Origin: Kiritimatiellia bacterium
Lineage (GTDB): Bacteria; Verrucomicrobiota; Kiritimatiellia; RFP12; UBA1067
Length of the DNA stretch: 64,000 nt
Direction: 5' to 3'
NCBI GenBank assembly: GCA_028686345.1
Contig: JAQUCE010000008.1
Span: forward strand, 1-64,000
Shown: positions 9,270 through 18,278 of the stretch, one piece after another
Layout: every line of letters begins with the position of its first letter
Numbering within the stretch: the first letter of the stretch is position 1
Made by a program: the position numbers and the translations under genes
The notes under the pieces: generated by a model
Database searches by the model: none
What the model was told of the DNA's origin: nothing
What the model saw: only the letters and a program-made list of their open reading frames with translations

Positions 9270-9518
9270 ATGCGATCAGTTAATGTAGCAGAGATGAAAA
9301 CCCATTTCAGCAATTATCTAAAGATGGTGATGAATGGGGAGCCGGTCGAGGTTTGCAAGCGTAATGTCGCTGTTGCGCGAATAGTGCCGGTAGTGCTTAA
9401 ACGCATTAATAAAACCCGTTTGGGCTGTGGAAAGGGCAGTGTTAAAATCAACGGTGACATAACAGAACCTGCAATTAGCGCGTTCTCGTGGAATATGCTC
9501 GAAGGTGAGGATTCATGA
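9270..9518 (+). CDS. Phd/YefM-family antitoxin
   Basis: An 82-aa protein starting MRSVNVAEMKTHFSNYLKMV, then NGEPVEVCKRNVAVARIVPV: the Phd/YefM fold, in which the N-terminal domain binds the operator and the C-terminal tail neutralises the toxin. It overlaps the PIN gene by 4 nt (ATGA), so the two are translated together. A promoter with an operator-like inverted repeat lies directly upstream. It probably represses its own operon with the toxin as co-repressor. Confidence 0.85.
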   Translation: MRSVNVAEMKTHFSNYLKMVMNGEPVEVCKRNVAVARIVPVVLKRINKTRLGCGKGSVKINGDITEPAISAFSWNMLEGEDS

Positions 9519-9907
9519 GAGTCCTTCTCGACACCTGTGCTATTCTGTGGGCAATAGCCATGCCGGAAAAACTATCAGAAAAAACGATCCGTATTTTAGA
9601 GGATGAAGAAACAGAAGTATTTGTCTCGCCAATCTCCTGTGCAGAGATTGCCTGTCTTCAGGAACGGGGCCGGATTGAGTTGGACCGTCACTGGAAAAGT
9701 TGGTTCGACTATTACATAAGATTGAACGGATGGTCAGTAATAGACATTACACTTCCAATAATACAGGACGCATTCGCTTTGCCCACCCCCTTTCACGCTG
9801 ACCCTGCTGATCGTATAATCACTGCAACTGCACGAAACAGGTCAATGAAACTCGTTACAGGGGATCTCAAATTAATAGCTTACCCGTTTGTAGAAACAAT
9901 GCAATAA
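9515..9907 (+). CDS. PIN-domain toxin (VapC-like ribonuclease)
   Basis: 130-aa PIN nuclease. Acidic metal-binding residues are visible: D6 (LLDTCAILWA), E44 (SPISCAEIACL), D97 (FHADPADRIITATA) and D116 (LVTGDLKL). This is the PIN tetrad, so the enzyme is probably active, cleaving RNA when not bound by the upstream Phd-like antitoxin. The start overlaps the antitoxin stop. The family pairing (Phd with PIN) is a known type II toxin-antitoxin arrangement. Confidence 0.85.
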   Translation: MRVLLDTCAILWAIAMPEKLSEKTIRILEDEETEVFVSPISCAEIACLQERGRIELDRHWKSWFDYYIRLNGWSVIDITLPIIQDAFALPTPFHADPADRIITATARNRSMKLVTGDLKLIAYPFVETMQ

Positions 9908-10002
9908 TATTTACAGATCATAAACCGTATGTAGTTTAAGCTTAAGCGATGAACGAATTGCGGGAAAATTTTTTATCGTTACCGGGTGATTGTTTATTGG
10001 TA

Positions 10003-10128
10003 ATGATGCAGACATTAAAAACAGATAAACTTCACCCGCAACATGTGACAGATACGACGGGCCGTCAGACCGCTGTTATTCTGCCTTTGGGCGAATACAA
10101 AGAGCTGTTGGAGGATCTTGATGAATGA
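10003..10128 (+). pseudogene. Short RelB/Phd-like antitoxin remnant
   Basis: 41 codons, MMQTLKTDKLHPQHVTDTTG and then RQTAVILPLGEYKELLEDLD. The Y/HVTD..G...AV.LP..EY..LLEDL pattern is that of antitoxins partnered with RelE/ParE toxins. The usual C-terminal toxin-binding helix is missing because the frame stops where a fragment of the 85-aa family begins. No toxin follows. Confidence 0.55.
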
Positions 10129-10216
10129 GGATGCCTGTATCTACATCGCGCAAGTCGTGAGTGTTGAGGTGTTCGACAGCATGAAAAACAAGAAGTTCAG
10201 ACAACCATTTTCATAA
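10121..10216 (+). pseudogene. Partial duplicate of the 85-aa protein gene
   Basis: Codons EDACIYIAQVVSVEVFDSMKNKK repeat residues ~51-73 of the gene at 8056-8313 with a few substitutions, then run into dispersed repeat copy C and stop at TAA (10214-10216). The gene-plus-repeat junction was therefore duplicated as a block. Confidence 0.7.
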
Positions 10217-10312
10217 GTTGTTGAATGAAGTACCTCAAGCTTCCAGCTTGAATGAAAATGTTTGCTGCAAGCAAGATGCTTGCACTACTCCATTATCACT
10301 TTTAGGGTCACT
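10183..10312. repeat. Dispersed repeat family 1, copy C (long form)
   Basis: It matches copy B over ~130 bp with a handful of substitutions. The AbiEii-like remnant on the opposite strand is cut off just beyond its right end. Confidence 0.85.
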
Positions 10313-10602
10313 GACAATGCATGGACTGCAGGATAAGTTTTTATCCCTGCCAGATAACCAAGAAGTTTTCCGGTTGGGTAATCCAGAAGAGATGGTGTGT
10401 CAATTATGATTGGATCTGGAACGACTTCATCGCCAAATCCAATATCAACTTGCATCGGGATTCTGATAGAATCCAGCATGACTCTGAAATTAACCCTGCA
10501 TCCAGCATATGCAGAGCCTTTAGTTATATCAGAGATGTCAATGGTTTCAGGCAGAAACTCAAGTCCGTCATCCTGAGCCGCTATGTTTTGAAGTTTTTTC
10601 AT
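10285..10602 (-). pseudogene. AbiEii-like nucleotidyltransferase toxin remnant
   Basis: The middle of an AbiEii/AbiGii-type protein is recognisable: DDGLEFLPETI, then YAGCRVNFRVMLDSIRIPMQVDIGFGDEVVPDP and PSLLDYPTGKLLGY. The first part (start-like MKKLQNIAA) jumps straight to this segment, so the catalytic GG-ALA.R and D-x-D nucleotidyltransferase motifs are missing. The C-terminal half is replaced by unrelated codons running into repeat copy C. It is inactive as a toxin. The start overlaps the stop of the AbiEi-like remnant, as in intact AbiE operons. Confidence 0.65.
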
Positions 10603-10754
10603 TGTACAAGTGCCTCCATGTATGGGTAGATAACTTTTCTAACTCTGCACACCTCTGCCATTTTCAGAACTTCAGATGGCATCGCGTTTTTCCCAGTAAG
10701 GTATTTTTTTAGCGCTTCAACGGCTAGGTCTACTCCAAGTTGATTGCGATACTT
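10599..10754 (-). pseudogene. AbiEi-like antitoxin C-terminal remnant
   Basis: 51 codons remain: KYRNQLGVDLAVEALKKYL, then MPSEVLKMAEVCRVRKVIYPYMEALVQ. This resembles the C-terminus of AbiEi-family antitoxins/regulators (YRNK.GLDVALEAL... A..CRV..V..PYLEAL). Homology stops exactly where the 10755-10890 repeat begins, so the gene was cut by recombination at that repeat. Confidence 0.6.
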
Positions 10755-10890
10755 AAAACAATCAGCAATAGTATGATTCGCGGTTTTTAATTATTCTTGT
10801 CTAAAGTCTAATAACAAGATTATAATGATAGCGTAAAAAAAGGAGAAAAAAGGAGTGGATTATGTCGACCAACCAAGCCGCTTTTCCAAC
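10755..10890. repeat. 137-bp duplicated segment, copy 2
   Basis: Direct repeat of 9007-9143, with the same leader and the same first codons of the sigma-like frame. It forms the right junction of the AbiE remnant. Confidence 0.85.
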
Positions 10891-11216
10891 GGTTTGTGTC
10901 GAACTCAAGGCGGGCGGACAATGCGCAACGGCGGAAGCCGGCAAAGGGGCTGTTTTCGCTTGATGCCCTGATGGATAGTGATGAGCATGCCTTTGAGCCC
11001 CAGGGCGAAGGGCTTTCGCCCGATCGGATATTCGACAGGCAATGGGCTGTAGGGGTGGTGATGCGTGTGATCAGGCAGCAAGCAGAGAGCATTTTAGGCG
11101 ATGTCGCAACGTTCATTGTTGGCGTTGAAAGCCAGACACAATCAAGGTCTAACCAAGCCTCACATCCGGCTGAGAGATGCGCGGTGGATGCGAATTCTTC
11201 AGTACACGAAAGTTGA
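10862..11216 (+). pseudogene. ECF sigma factor-like gene with internal deletion and frameshift
   Basis: It begins MSTNQAAFPT and then passes directly to a later part of the protein. In the +1 frame from 10896 it reads LFSLDALMDSDEHAF, EGLSPDRIFDRQWAVGVVMRVI. SLDA....E......P.DR.FDR.WA is the inter-region segment preceding region 4 in planctomycete-type ECF sigma factors. Regions 2 and 4 are both missing, so it cannot work as a sigma factor. Confidence 0.45.
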
Positions 11217-11386
11217 CATTGGCGAAGAAAAAACCAAGAAAAAAAGGACGACCGGCTAATTTTAGAACCGAAGGAAGCAGTATTGAACATTCCAGCCTAG
11301 GGGCAGCGACATGGTTGAAGTCTCGATTAAGATACGAGTGGTCAGAGGGTGCTTAAATGTTATTATGGGAAAAGGGTGCGCTGCAT

Positions 11387-11989
11387 ATGATGAATCACAC
11401 TAACTTTGTAGCACACTCACTTGTGGATGCAAACACTTGGCTCATTGAGCATGGCTTTCAATTGAATAATAGAGAGTGGGCTAGTTTAATCTGGTTTGGA
11501 ATCCTAACGATTTGGCTTCTTCCACAGGCTCATATCAGGCATTGTTTTGGTGCAGTCATTAGGTCGGCCTTGTCTCCAAAGCTGTACATGGTATGGATTT
11601 CTTTTATCGTGTGGATTGTATTAATTGTGATTAGTGCACAGTGGCAGCGTCTTTGGGATCCACAGCTAACTAAAGACACCTTTGTGTGGGCGGTAACGAC
11701 GGGTGTGGTATCGTTTTCAAATTTCACAGATGCCCACAAACAGGGGTTTTTTAAGAGTGCAGCATGGAAGACTGTGGGTGTCACTGCCTTTATGGGATAT
11801 CTTGTCAGCCTTAATTCTTTTTCGTTGCTCATTGAAATATTACTGCAGCCTTTAAGTTTAGGTTTTTAGATGTTGATTTTGATTTTCATATGGAGTCTGG
11901 CATCCAGCTACGAACAGGCTTTTTTACGGTTGAATCAGTACAGGCTGATATCCAAGGCCGTTGGAAAACCAAAGTTGGGCTGTTTTTAG
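11387..11989 (+). pseudogene. Small integral membrane protein with an in-frame amber stop
   Basis: From an ATG at 11387 (an in-frame ATG at 11357 is also possible) the frame encodes about four hydrophobic segments: WASLIWFGILTIWLLP, LYMVWISFIVWIVLIVIS, a third and SFSLLIEILLQPLSLGF. TAG at 11867-11869 ends it. The same frame continues with another membrane-like segment (MLILIFIWSLASS) and a basic tail to 11989, so a nonsense mutation has probably split one gene. Open text from ~11990 to 12208 in other frames may be further decay. I do not recognise the family. Confidence 0.5.
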
Positions 11990-12222
11990 GATTGGGGCTT
12001 AATTTTGCAATAGGTGCAAGTGATGGAGCACCTAACCAATGGCGTTATGATGGTCAGAACCCACCCACAGGTTTTCCAGGTATTGCTCCAGAGTGGGGGG
12101 AATCGTCGTTTGATGAGAAAACTTAACCAAATCGGCAGTTGGATGGGTGAAAGTGTTGTCGCATTTTCATATTACAATTTAGAAACTAGCAAAAATCGTT
12201 TACTTTGAGCGTTAATTTCAGT

Positions 12223-12381
12223 ATGTTAGTGCGACAAATCAGTTTTATTTTTCCTAAGTCTTTCATAGAAAAGAATCGATTATTTCAGTTGTTTTGGAGG
12301 AATAAAAAGAAAAATGAATGGAGTTGGATGAAGGCCAGTGGTGTGCTTGAAGATTACAAAAGGGAACCTGATCACGAATGA
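12223..12381 (+). CDS. Small basic protein (52 aa) preceding brxA
   Basis: MLVRQISFIFPKSFIEKNRL, then a basic FWRNKKKNEWSW stretch. It is not a recognised family. Its stop overlaps the brxA start (ATGA at 12378-12381), so it may be the first cistron of the BREX operon or a remnant that supplies translational coupling. A good Shine-Dalgarno for its own start is not visible. Confidence 0.35.
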   Translation: MLVRQISFIFPKSFIEKNRLFQLFWRNKKKNEWSWMKASGVLEDYKREPDHE

Positions 12382-12992
12382 GCAACGACAGATATAGTAT
12401 GTCTTTCACGACGGGGAGCCTTTTTCACTCGGAATCAGTGAAGTTAGCCACGCTGTATGTTGATCTCGGCAATTGGAATTCTGTCCGCGATAAGGTGATC
12501 GAAGAAAATCTCTTACAGGCCAGAACGTTGAATACACTTAAACGCGTCTGCCGGGAGGTTATCTCACGATTGAAGACGCTTAGCTCTGGTGAGATTGAAT
12601 TCCTTGTTGCGTGCAATCACCAGGAAGAAGCTTATCTCCTATGGCTTGCCGCTTGTCGTCGGTACAGTTTTATCGCTGACTTTGCTGTTGAAGTGCTTCG
12701 CGAGCGCTATGTTACACTCAAAATCGATTTAACGTATGAGGATTTTGATTCTTTTTTTAACCGTAAATCCGAATGGCACCTGGAGCTTGATGCGATTACT
12801 TCAGCGACACGAAGTAAGTTGCGGCAGATTTTGTTTAAAATGCTTCGCGAGGCGGATCTCTTAACGGCTAACAATATGATAAACGCTGCCATGCTCAGCC
12901 CGAGGCTGCTGGCATTGATCCAGCAAAGCAGTGGCAGGGATGTTTTGTACTTCCCTGTATTTGAATCCGACCTGAAGGGGATAAAGCAGTGA
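12378..12992 (+). CDS. brxA: BREX protein BrxA (DUF1819)
   Basis: 204 aa, the usual BrxA length. It starts YSMSFTTGSLFHSESVKLA and contains the helical DUF1819 body (LNTLKRVCREVISRL, EIEFLV..NHQEEAYLLWLAACRRYSFIADFAVEVLRERY). BrxA is a small helical DNA-binding protein of type 1 BREX phage defence and acts with BrxB, BrxC, PglX, PglZ and BrxL. It is the first core gene of the operon; its stop overlaps the brxB GTG start by 4 nt. No strong ribosome site is seen, so translation may depend on the small upstream frame. Confidence 0.92.
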   Translation: MSNDRYSMSFTTGSLFHSESVKLATLYVDLGNWNSVRDKVIEENLLQARTLNTLKRVCREVISRLKTLSSGEIEFLVACNHQEEAYLLWLAACRRYSFIADFAVEVLRERYVTLKIDLTYEDFDSFFNRKSEWHLELDAITSATRSKLRQILFKMLREADLLTANNMINAAMLSPRLLALIQQSSGRDVLYFPVFESDLKGIKQ

Positions 12993-13600
12993 CAGCAGAT
13001 AGTGATAGAATGACTATACAAGACAAGTTTCAGCATCTCCTTGCTGTGATTTCGGGTCAGCGGTTTCTAAAGAAGCAAGGTCTCGGTAACGAGGTCCCGT
13101 TTTTCATCTGTCCTTATAAACCAGAAGCGGCCATTGAAATGGAACGGCTACAGCGTCAGTTGGTCAATCGTTTGGCACAGATCGGTATTCGGGTTCTGGA
13201 AATCAATCTGTACGATCTTTCTATCGGGCTTCTCAAAGCACGTGGTGTCTGGAAGCAGGTTCTCGAGATGGAAGCGTCTGTCTCCAAAGAGCATCTCAAG
13301 GAACTGTTACAAGGCGTGCTGGATCCTGAAACGCATCTTGTCCCTGCCATTGCGACCCAGTTAGCTGCCACGGAGTTTGAGGTTCTTTTTCTATCTGGCG
13401 TTGGCGAGGTGTTCCCCTACATTCGGTCGCATAATGTTTTGAATAATTTACAGAGCACGGCGAAAGACAAGCCAACCGTTATGTTTTTCCCGGGAGCCTA
13501 CACCCATTCTCTGGAATCGGGCGCATCGCTCGACCTTTTCGGGAGGCTGCATGACGACAAATATTACCGGGCATTCAACATCTTTCACTGCGAAGCCTAA
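12989..13600 (+). CDS. brxB: BREX protein BrxB (DUF1788)
   Basis: 203 aa, the standard BrxB size. DUF1788 hallmarks: VPFFICPYKPEAAIEMERLQ, LAQIGIRVLEINLYDL, and the C-terminal TVMFFPGAYTHSLESGASLDLFGRLHDDKYYRAFNI. The start is a GTG within GTGA overlapping the brxA stop, preceded by AAGGGGA at good spacing; an ATG at 13010 is the alternative. BrxB's biochemical role is unclear. It is required with the other core proteins for BREX defence. Confidence 0.92.
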   Translation: MTADSDRMTIQDKFQHLLAVISGQRFLKKQGLGNEVPFFICPYKPEAAIEMERLQRQLVNRLAQIGIRVLEINLYDLSIGLLKARGVWKQVLEMEASVSKEHLKELLQGVLDPETHLVPAIATQLAATEFEVLFLSGVGEVFPYIRSHNVLNNLQSTAKDKPTVMFFPGAYTHSLESGASLDLFGRLHDDKYYRAFNIFHCEA

Positions 13601-13614
13601 ACGAAGGAAGCATA

Positions 13615-16600
13615 ATGACTCTTAAAACTATTTTTAATAAGCCTGTTGACCGTCCGATTGAGGGGGTCATCAAAGCTGATGATGAAGCGAGCCTTCGCCT
13701 TGAGATTGAAGAATACGTACTGACTAACGAAGTCGCGAAACGGCTGGAGTCTTTCTTAGATGCCTACACCAACTATGAAGGTGCTAATGGCGTTTGGATT
13801 TCCGGTTTCTTCGGCTCTGGGAAATCTCACTTATTGAAGATGCTGGCGCTTTTGCTCGAAAAACGAGAGATAGACGGGGCTTCAGCACTTGACCTGTTCT
13901 TACCCAAGTGCGGTGACAACGAAATCCTGCGCGGCGATCTCAAGCGAGCCGCTGGTATTCCGTCTAAAAGCATTCTGTTCAACATCGATCAGAAAGCCGA
14001 TGTAATCAGCAAAACCCAGATCGATGCGCTTCTAGCTGTTTTCGTCAAAGTCTTTGATGAGATGTGCGGGTACTATGGCAAGCAGGGGCATATTGCCCAT
14101 TTCGAGCGCGACCTCGACAGCCGTGGCCTCTACGAGTCCTTTAAGTCAGCCTATCAAGCCACAGCCGGGCGGACGTGGCAAGAAGGCCGCGAACAAGCTC
14201 TCCTTGAGGCAACAAACATTGCCAAAGCCTATGCTCAGGCAACCGGCGATGATGAGGCCTCAGCCATGGGGATACTCGACAAATACCGTAGCCAATACCG
14301 TGTCTCTATTGAAGACTTCGCCGCACAGGTTCACGCCTATATTGAACAGCAAGCTCCCAGTTTCCGTTTAAACTTCTTTGTCGATGAGGTAGGACAGTAT
14401 ATCTCGGGAAACGTTAAGCTGATGACGAACTTGCAGACGATTGCAGAAAGCCTGGCTACCAAATCGCGCGGACGCGCGTGGGTGATCGTAACTGCACAGG
14501 AAGAGATGGGGACCGTTGTCGGCGAGATGAGCAAACAGCAGGGCAACGATTTTTCGAAAATTCAGGACCGCTTTGCCAACCGCATGAAACTGACGAGTGC
14601 CGATGTCGCAGAGGTTATTCAAAAGCGTTTGCTCGCAAAAAACGAAGCGGGCGTTCGCCTGCTGTCAGATATTTATCATCTGCAGTCGAATAACTTTAAA
14701 ACCCTGTTTGATTTTGCCGACGGCTCTAAAACGTATCGGAACTTTCACGACCAAGAGCATTTTATTCACTGTTATCCATTTATCCCGTATCAGTTCTCGC
14801 TGTTTCAGTCGGCCATTCAGAATCTGTCGCAGCATAACGCCTTTGAGGGTAAACACAGCTCGGTTGGCGAACGCTCAATGCTCGGTGTGTTTCAGCAGGT
14901 GGCCGTTCAGATTGGTGATCATGAAATTGGTCAACTGGCGACCTTCGACCTGATGTTTGAGGGCATTCGTTCCGCGCTGAAATCCAATATTCAGCGAGCC
15001 GTCATTCAGGCTGAGAACCATCTTGATGGCCCTTTTGCGATTCGGCTGTTAAAGGCGCTTTTTCTGATCAAATACGTTAAAGAATTCAAACCGACCCTTC
15101 GGAACTTGTGTGTACTGATGCTGGAGAGCTTCAATCAGGATCTGCCGACGCTAAAAAAGCGTATCGAAGAAGCCCTCAATCTTCTGGAACAGCAGACTTA
15201 TGTGCAACGTAATGGTGAACTCTACGAATATTTGACGGACGAAGAAAAAGATGTCGAGCAGGAAATTAAGAACACCGATGTCGAGACGTCTGACGTTGCC
15301 AATGAGCTTGAGAAGATTGTTTTCGACCACGTCATTAAGGAACGCAAGATTCGTTACAGCGAGAACGCTCAGGATTACCCGTTCACTAGAAAACTTGATG
15401 ACCGGTTGCACGGACGCGAATACGAATTGACTATTCATGTTGTCAGTCCATTCAGCGACGCGATTGAAAACGTTCAGGCTCTTGCGGCCAAAAGCATGGG
15501 GTCGCCAACAGAATTGCTTGTCGTGATGCCGTCCGACGACCGTCTTGTGCGTGATCTGCTCATGTATAAGCGAACAGAGAAATATATTGGGCTGAATATT
15601 TCGGTCACCCAGCGTGAAGAGGTGAGTCGAATTTTATCCGACAAAGGATTTCAGAATCGTGCCCGACATGACAATCTTAGGCGTGAGGTCAGTGATTTAA
15701 TCGGGAGGGCCAAGATTTTTCTTGCGGGCACTGAATTGGAAATTGGCGGTGAAAACGGCCAATCGCGCGTCATCAAGGGGTTCTACGAACTCATTGCCCG
15801 CACCTATCCCAGTCTCCGACTGTTGCGGGGCGTCCAGTACAGCGAAGAGAACATCAAAACAATCTTGCAGGATCAAGGGGACACCTTGTTTGGCAACGAT
15901 GTAACCTCCTTGTCTGAAGCCGAACAGGATTTACTGGCGTTCATCCAGAGCAATAGCCGAGGTGGCGTACGCACGACACTAAAAAGCTTGTTAGTAAAAT
16001 TTGAACGCAAACCTTACGGCTGGGCTTACGCCGCTGTGCTTTGTATTCTGACCAAACTATGCGCTCGTGGCAAGGTTGAGATTCGCAGCGACGGCAGCTT
16101 GCTTGAAGAAGACGAATTGGAGCGAACGATGCGCAATTCCCATGGCCACGGCAATGTGGTGCTAGAACCCCAGGTCGAGTTCACCGCATCGCAAGTTCGC
16201 GCACTCAAGGAATTTTTTGAGGATTTCTTCGACTCGCCGCCTAACGCCAATGAGGCAAAGGCACTCGGCAAGGAGACCGACACCGCGTTCCAAGGCCTCA
16301 TTCATCAGCTCACCCCGCTGGCGACTCAGGCTGTTCAATATCCCTTTTTGAAGGCTTTGATTCCAGTGCTTGAAAAACTCAAGCAACTGATCGGTAAGCC
16401 TTATACCTGGTATCTGACCGAACTCATTTGCCAGGAAGATGCACTGCTCGACATGAAAGAAAACATTGTCGACCCAATTCGCAAATTCATGAGTGGGCAG
16501 CAAAAGTCCATCTATGACAGGGCTCGTGCCTTTATGCAAAGGCAGGAACACAACTTTGCCTACATTGAAACCTCTGATAAAAAATCATCGACAGCAGAGG

Positions 16601-17217
16601 AATCTGCCGTAACAGGAGACAGCATCACGCCAGACGACCTGATGATCGCACTGATCTCTCCCTCCTGCTTTAAAGGAACCGGAATTCAAGACATTAAGGG
16701 CATGGTTGAGACGCTTGAGGGGAAGGTACAGGCGCAGGTTCAGGCCGAGGAGCGGAAAGCTTTTGAAAAAATCGAGGCTCTGAAAACGCGCCTTTGCAGC
16801 ATGGATGAGTTTTCCGTATTATCCACTGACCAGCAGGAAAAGATTACCAAGCCGTTCACAGATTTGGCGGCCACGGTAAAGGACCAGAAATTGATCCCTG
16901 TCATACGCGATAGCCTGCGCCAGTTTGAGGATAACATTTATTACCAGCTCCTATCCCAGATGGCCTCCTGGGCACAACCGGCATCAGCATCAGAATCAGC
17001 ATCTGATTCCGCTGAAGCTGGCAATGCGGATAACGGTGCGAAGCCCATGTCACCACCCGAACCTACGCCGCGCATTGAGTATGTGCCCTACCGTTCGGTA
17101 AAAGTCCCTTTCAACAAGGCCTGGCTGGCTGACGAGGCTGATGTTGATTCGTATCTGGCATCCATGCGCAAGGCACTCATGGAAGAAATTCACCAAGGTA
17201 AAAGGATTCAAGTATGA
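13615..17217 (+). CDS. brxC: BREX protein BrxC (PglY-type P-loop ATPase)
   Basis: 1200 aa, typical for BrxC. The P-loop GFFGSGKS lies at residues 64-71 and a Walker B-like FFVDEVGQ at 254-261. The N-terminal sequence (TIFNKPVDRPIEGVIKADDE) is the family start. An acidic/Ser-Ala linker (PASASESASDSAEAG) precedes the conserved C-terminal tail (VPYRSVKVPFNKAWLADEADVDSYLASMRKAL). BrxC is thought to form large ATPase assemblies linking recognition with the PglX/PglZ modules. AAGGAAG precedes the ATG. The stop overlaps the start of the ATPase gene (ATGA). The frame is intact with no visible decay. Confidence 0.93.
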   Translation: MTLKTIFNKPVDRPIEGVIKADDEASLRLEIEEYVLTNEVAKRLESFLDAYTNYEGANGVWISGFFGSGKSHLLKMLALLLEKREIDGASALDLFLPKCGDNEILRGDLKRAAGIPSKSILFNIDQKADVISKTQIDALLAVFVKVFDEMCGYYGKQGHIAHFERDLDSRGLYESFKSAYQATAGRTWQEGREQALLEATNIAKAYAQATGDDEASAMGILDKYRSQYRVSIEDFAAQVHAYIEQQAPSFRLNFFVDEVGQYISGNVKLMTNLQTIAESLATKSRGRAWVIVTAQEEMGTVVGEMSKQQGNDFSKIQDRFANRMKLTSADVAEVIQKRLLAKNEAGVRLLSDIYHLQSNNFKTLFDFADGSKTYRNFHDQEHFIHCYPFIPYQFSLFQSAIQNLSQHNAFEGKHSSVGERSMLGVFQQVAVQIGDHEIGQLATFDLMFEGIRSALKSNIQRAVIQAENHLDGPFAIRLLKALFLIKYVKEFKPTLRNLCVLMLESFNQDLPTLKKRIEEALNLLEQQTYVQRNGELYEYLTDEEKDVEQEIKNTDVETSDVANELEKIVFDHVIKERKIRYSENAQDYPFTRKLDDRLHGREYELTIHVVSPFSDAIENVQALAAKSMGSPTELLVVMPSDDRLVRDLLMYKRTEKYIGLNISVTQREEVSRILSDKGFQNRARHDNLRREVSDLIGRAKIFLAGTELEIGGENGQSRVIKGFYELIARTYPSLRLLRGVQYSEENIKTILQDQGDTLFGNDVTSLSEAEQDLLAFIQSNSRGGVRTTLKSLLVKFERKPYGWAYAAVLCILTKLCARGKVEIRSDGSLLEEDELERTMRNSHGHGNVVLEPQVEFTASQVRALKEFFEDFFDSPPNANEAKALGKETDTAFQGLIHQLTPLATQAVQYPFLKALIPVLEKLKQLIGKPYTWYLTELICQEDALLDMKENIVDPIRKFMSGQQKSIYDRARAFMQRQEHNFAYIETSDKKSSTAEESAVTGDSITPDDLMIALISPSCFKGTGIQDIKGMVETLEGKVQAQVQAEERKAFEKIEALKTRLCSMDEFSVLSTDQQEKITKPFTDLAATVKDQKLIPVIRDSLRQFEDNIYYQLLSQMASWAQPASASESASDSAEAGNADNGAKPMSPPEPTPRIEYVPYRSVKVPFNKAWLADEADVDSYLASMRKALMEEIHQGKRIQV

Positions 17218-18278
17218 TCAAGCGTCTTGAACTGAAAAACCTCACGGTCTTCACCGACCTAACACTTGAGTTATCGCCCAAGATCAACGTGATCATCGGC
17301 GAGAACGGCACTGGCAAAACCCATCTGCTCAAGGCAGCCTATGGGCTTTGCACCGGTGCGGCCCTGTACAAAAACAAGCCTGAGTACAGTGAAGATGAAC
17401 TCATTATCGCAATGACTGCCAAGCTGCTCCGCCTTTTCATGCCACTGGACGATAAACTTGGCAAGATGCATCATCAGGGGGCGGCTGACCAGGCCTCTCT
17501 AACAGCCAGGTTTGCAGGAGGGCAGAATATCACCACGACCTTCTTCAACAACTCGAAGGCTTTGGTCGTCCAGGATTGCGCCAATTACAAACAGTACCAG
17601 GCTGAGGCGGTCTTTATTCCGACTAAAGAAGTCCTTTCGTTCATGAAGGGGTTCACTAGCCTATACGAGAAATACGGGCTTTCCTTTGACCAAACCTACC
17701 AGGATATCTGCCTACTGCTGGATCTTCCCGAGGTTCGCCCGGAAACATTGCATGAAAAATCCAAATGGGCTATGTCGGAGATCGAAGGAATTTGCGGCGG
17801 CCGTTTCGTTTTCTATGGTGGTGGCAAGGTCACCTTCAAAACCGAGAATGCTGAGTTTTCCGCCAACTCGATGGCCGAGGGATTTCGCAAGGCGGGGATG
17901 CTTTCGCGCTTGCTGGAGACCGGCGCGATCCAACCGGGCGTTAGCGGCCCGTTGTTTTGGGACGAGCCCGATTCCAACCTGAACCCCAAGCTGATGGAGT
18001 TGCTTGTGCAGATCCTGCTGGAGCTGTCGCGTAACGGCCAGCAGATCATCCTGGCGACTCACGACTATGTACTACTCAAGTGGTTCGACTTGCTTATTGA
18101 CAAGGGCAAGGAAGACCATGTGCGCTTTCACTGCCTGTACCATGATCCAGATACCTCCGAGATCAAAGTCACCTCCACCGATGACTACCTGAAAATCACA
18201 CCGAATCCAATTGATGAAGCTTTTGGGTTTCTTATCAACCGTGAAATCGAAAACGACATGGGAGGTCTCGGCAAATGA
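17214..18278 (+). CDS. ABC/RecF-like AAA ATPase inserted in the BREX operon
   Basis: 354 aa. Walker A GENGTGKT at residues 29-36, a signature-like NSMAEGFRKAGML, Walker B GPLFWDEPDSNLNP, and an H-loop ATHDYVLLKW: a compact ABC-type ATPase of the SMC/RecF/OLD ATPase class without a Toprim domain. It is not a core BREX gene. It overlaps brxC upstream (ATGA) and the 74-aa gene downstream (ATGA), so it is translated as part of the operon. Such ATPases often pair with an effector in defence loci; here the only adjacent partner is the 74-aa protein. AAAGGA lies before the start. Confidence 0.8.
   Translation: MIKRLELKNLTVFTDLTLELSPKINVIIGENGTGKTHLLKAAYGLCTGAALYKNKPEYSEDELIIAMTAKLLRLFMPLDDKLGKMHHQGAADQASLTARFAGGQNITTTFFNNSKALVVQDCANYKQYQAEAVFIPTKEVLSFMKGFTSLYEKYGLSFDQTYQDICLLLDLPEVRPETLHEKSKWAMSEIEGICGGRFVFYGGGKVTFKTENAEFSANSMAEGFRKAGMLSRLLETGAIQPGVSGPLFWDEPDSNLNPKLMELLVQILLELSRNGQQIILATHDYVLLKWFDLLIDKGKEDHVRFHCLYHDPDTSEIKVTSTDDYLKITPNPIDEAFGFLINREIENDMGGLGK

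Noticed and set aside
10820-11290. 156-aa minus-strand frame
   Set aside because: Antisense to the sigma-like remnant and shared duplicate; Ser/Cys-rich text without features.
12014-12208. 64-aa plus-strand frame downstream of the broken membrane gene
   Set aside because: It conflicts with another open frame at 11890-12126; neither has a ribosome site or recognisable features. Both fit decay of the preceding gene.
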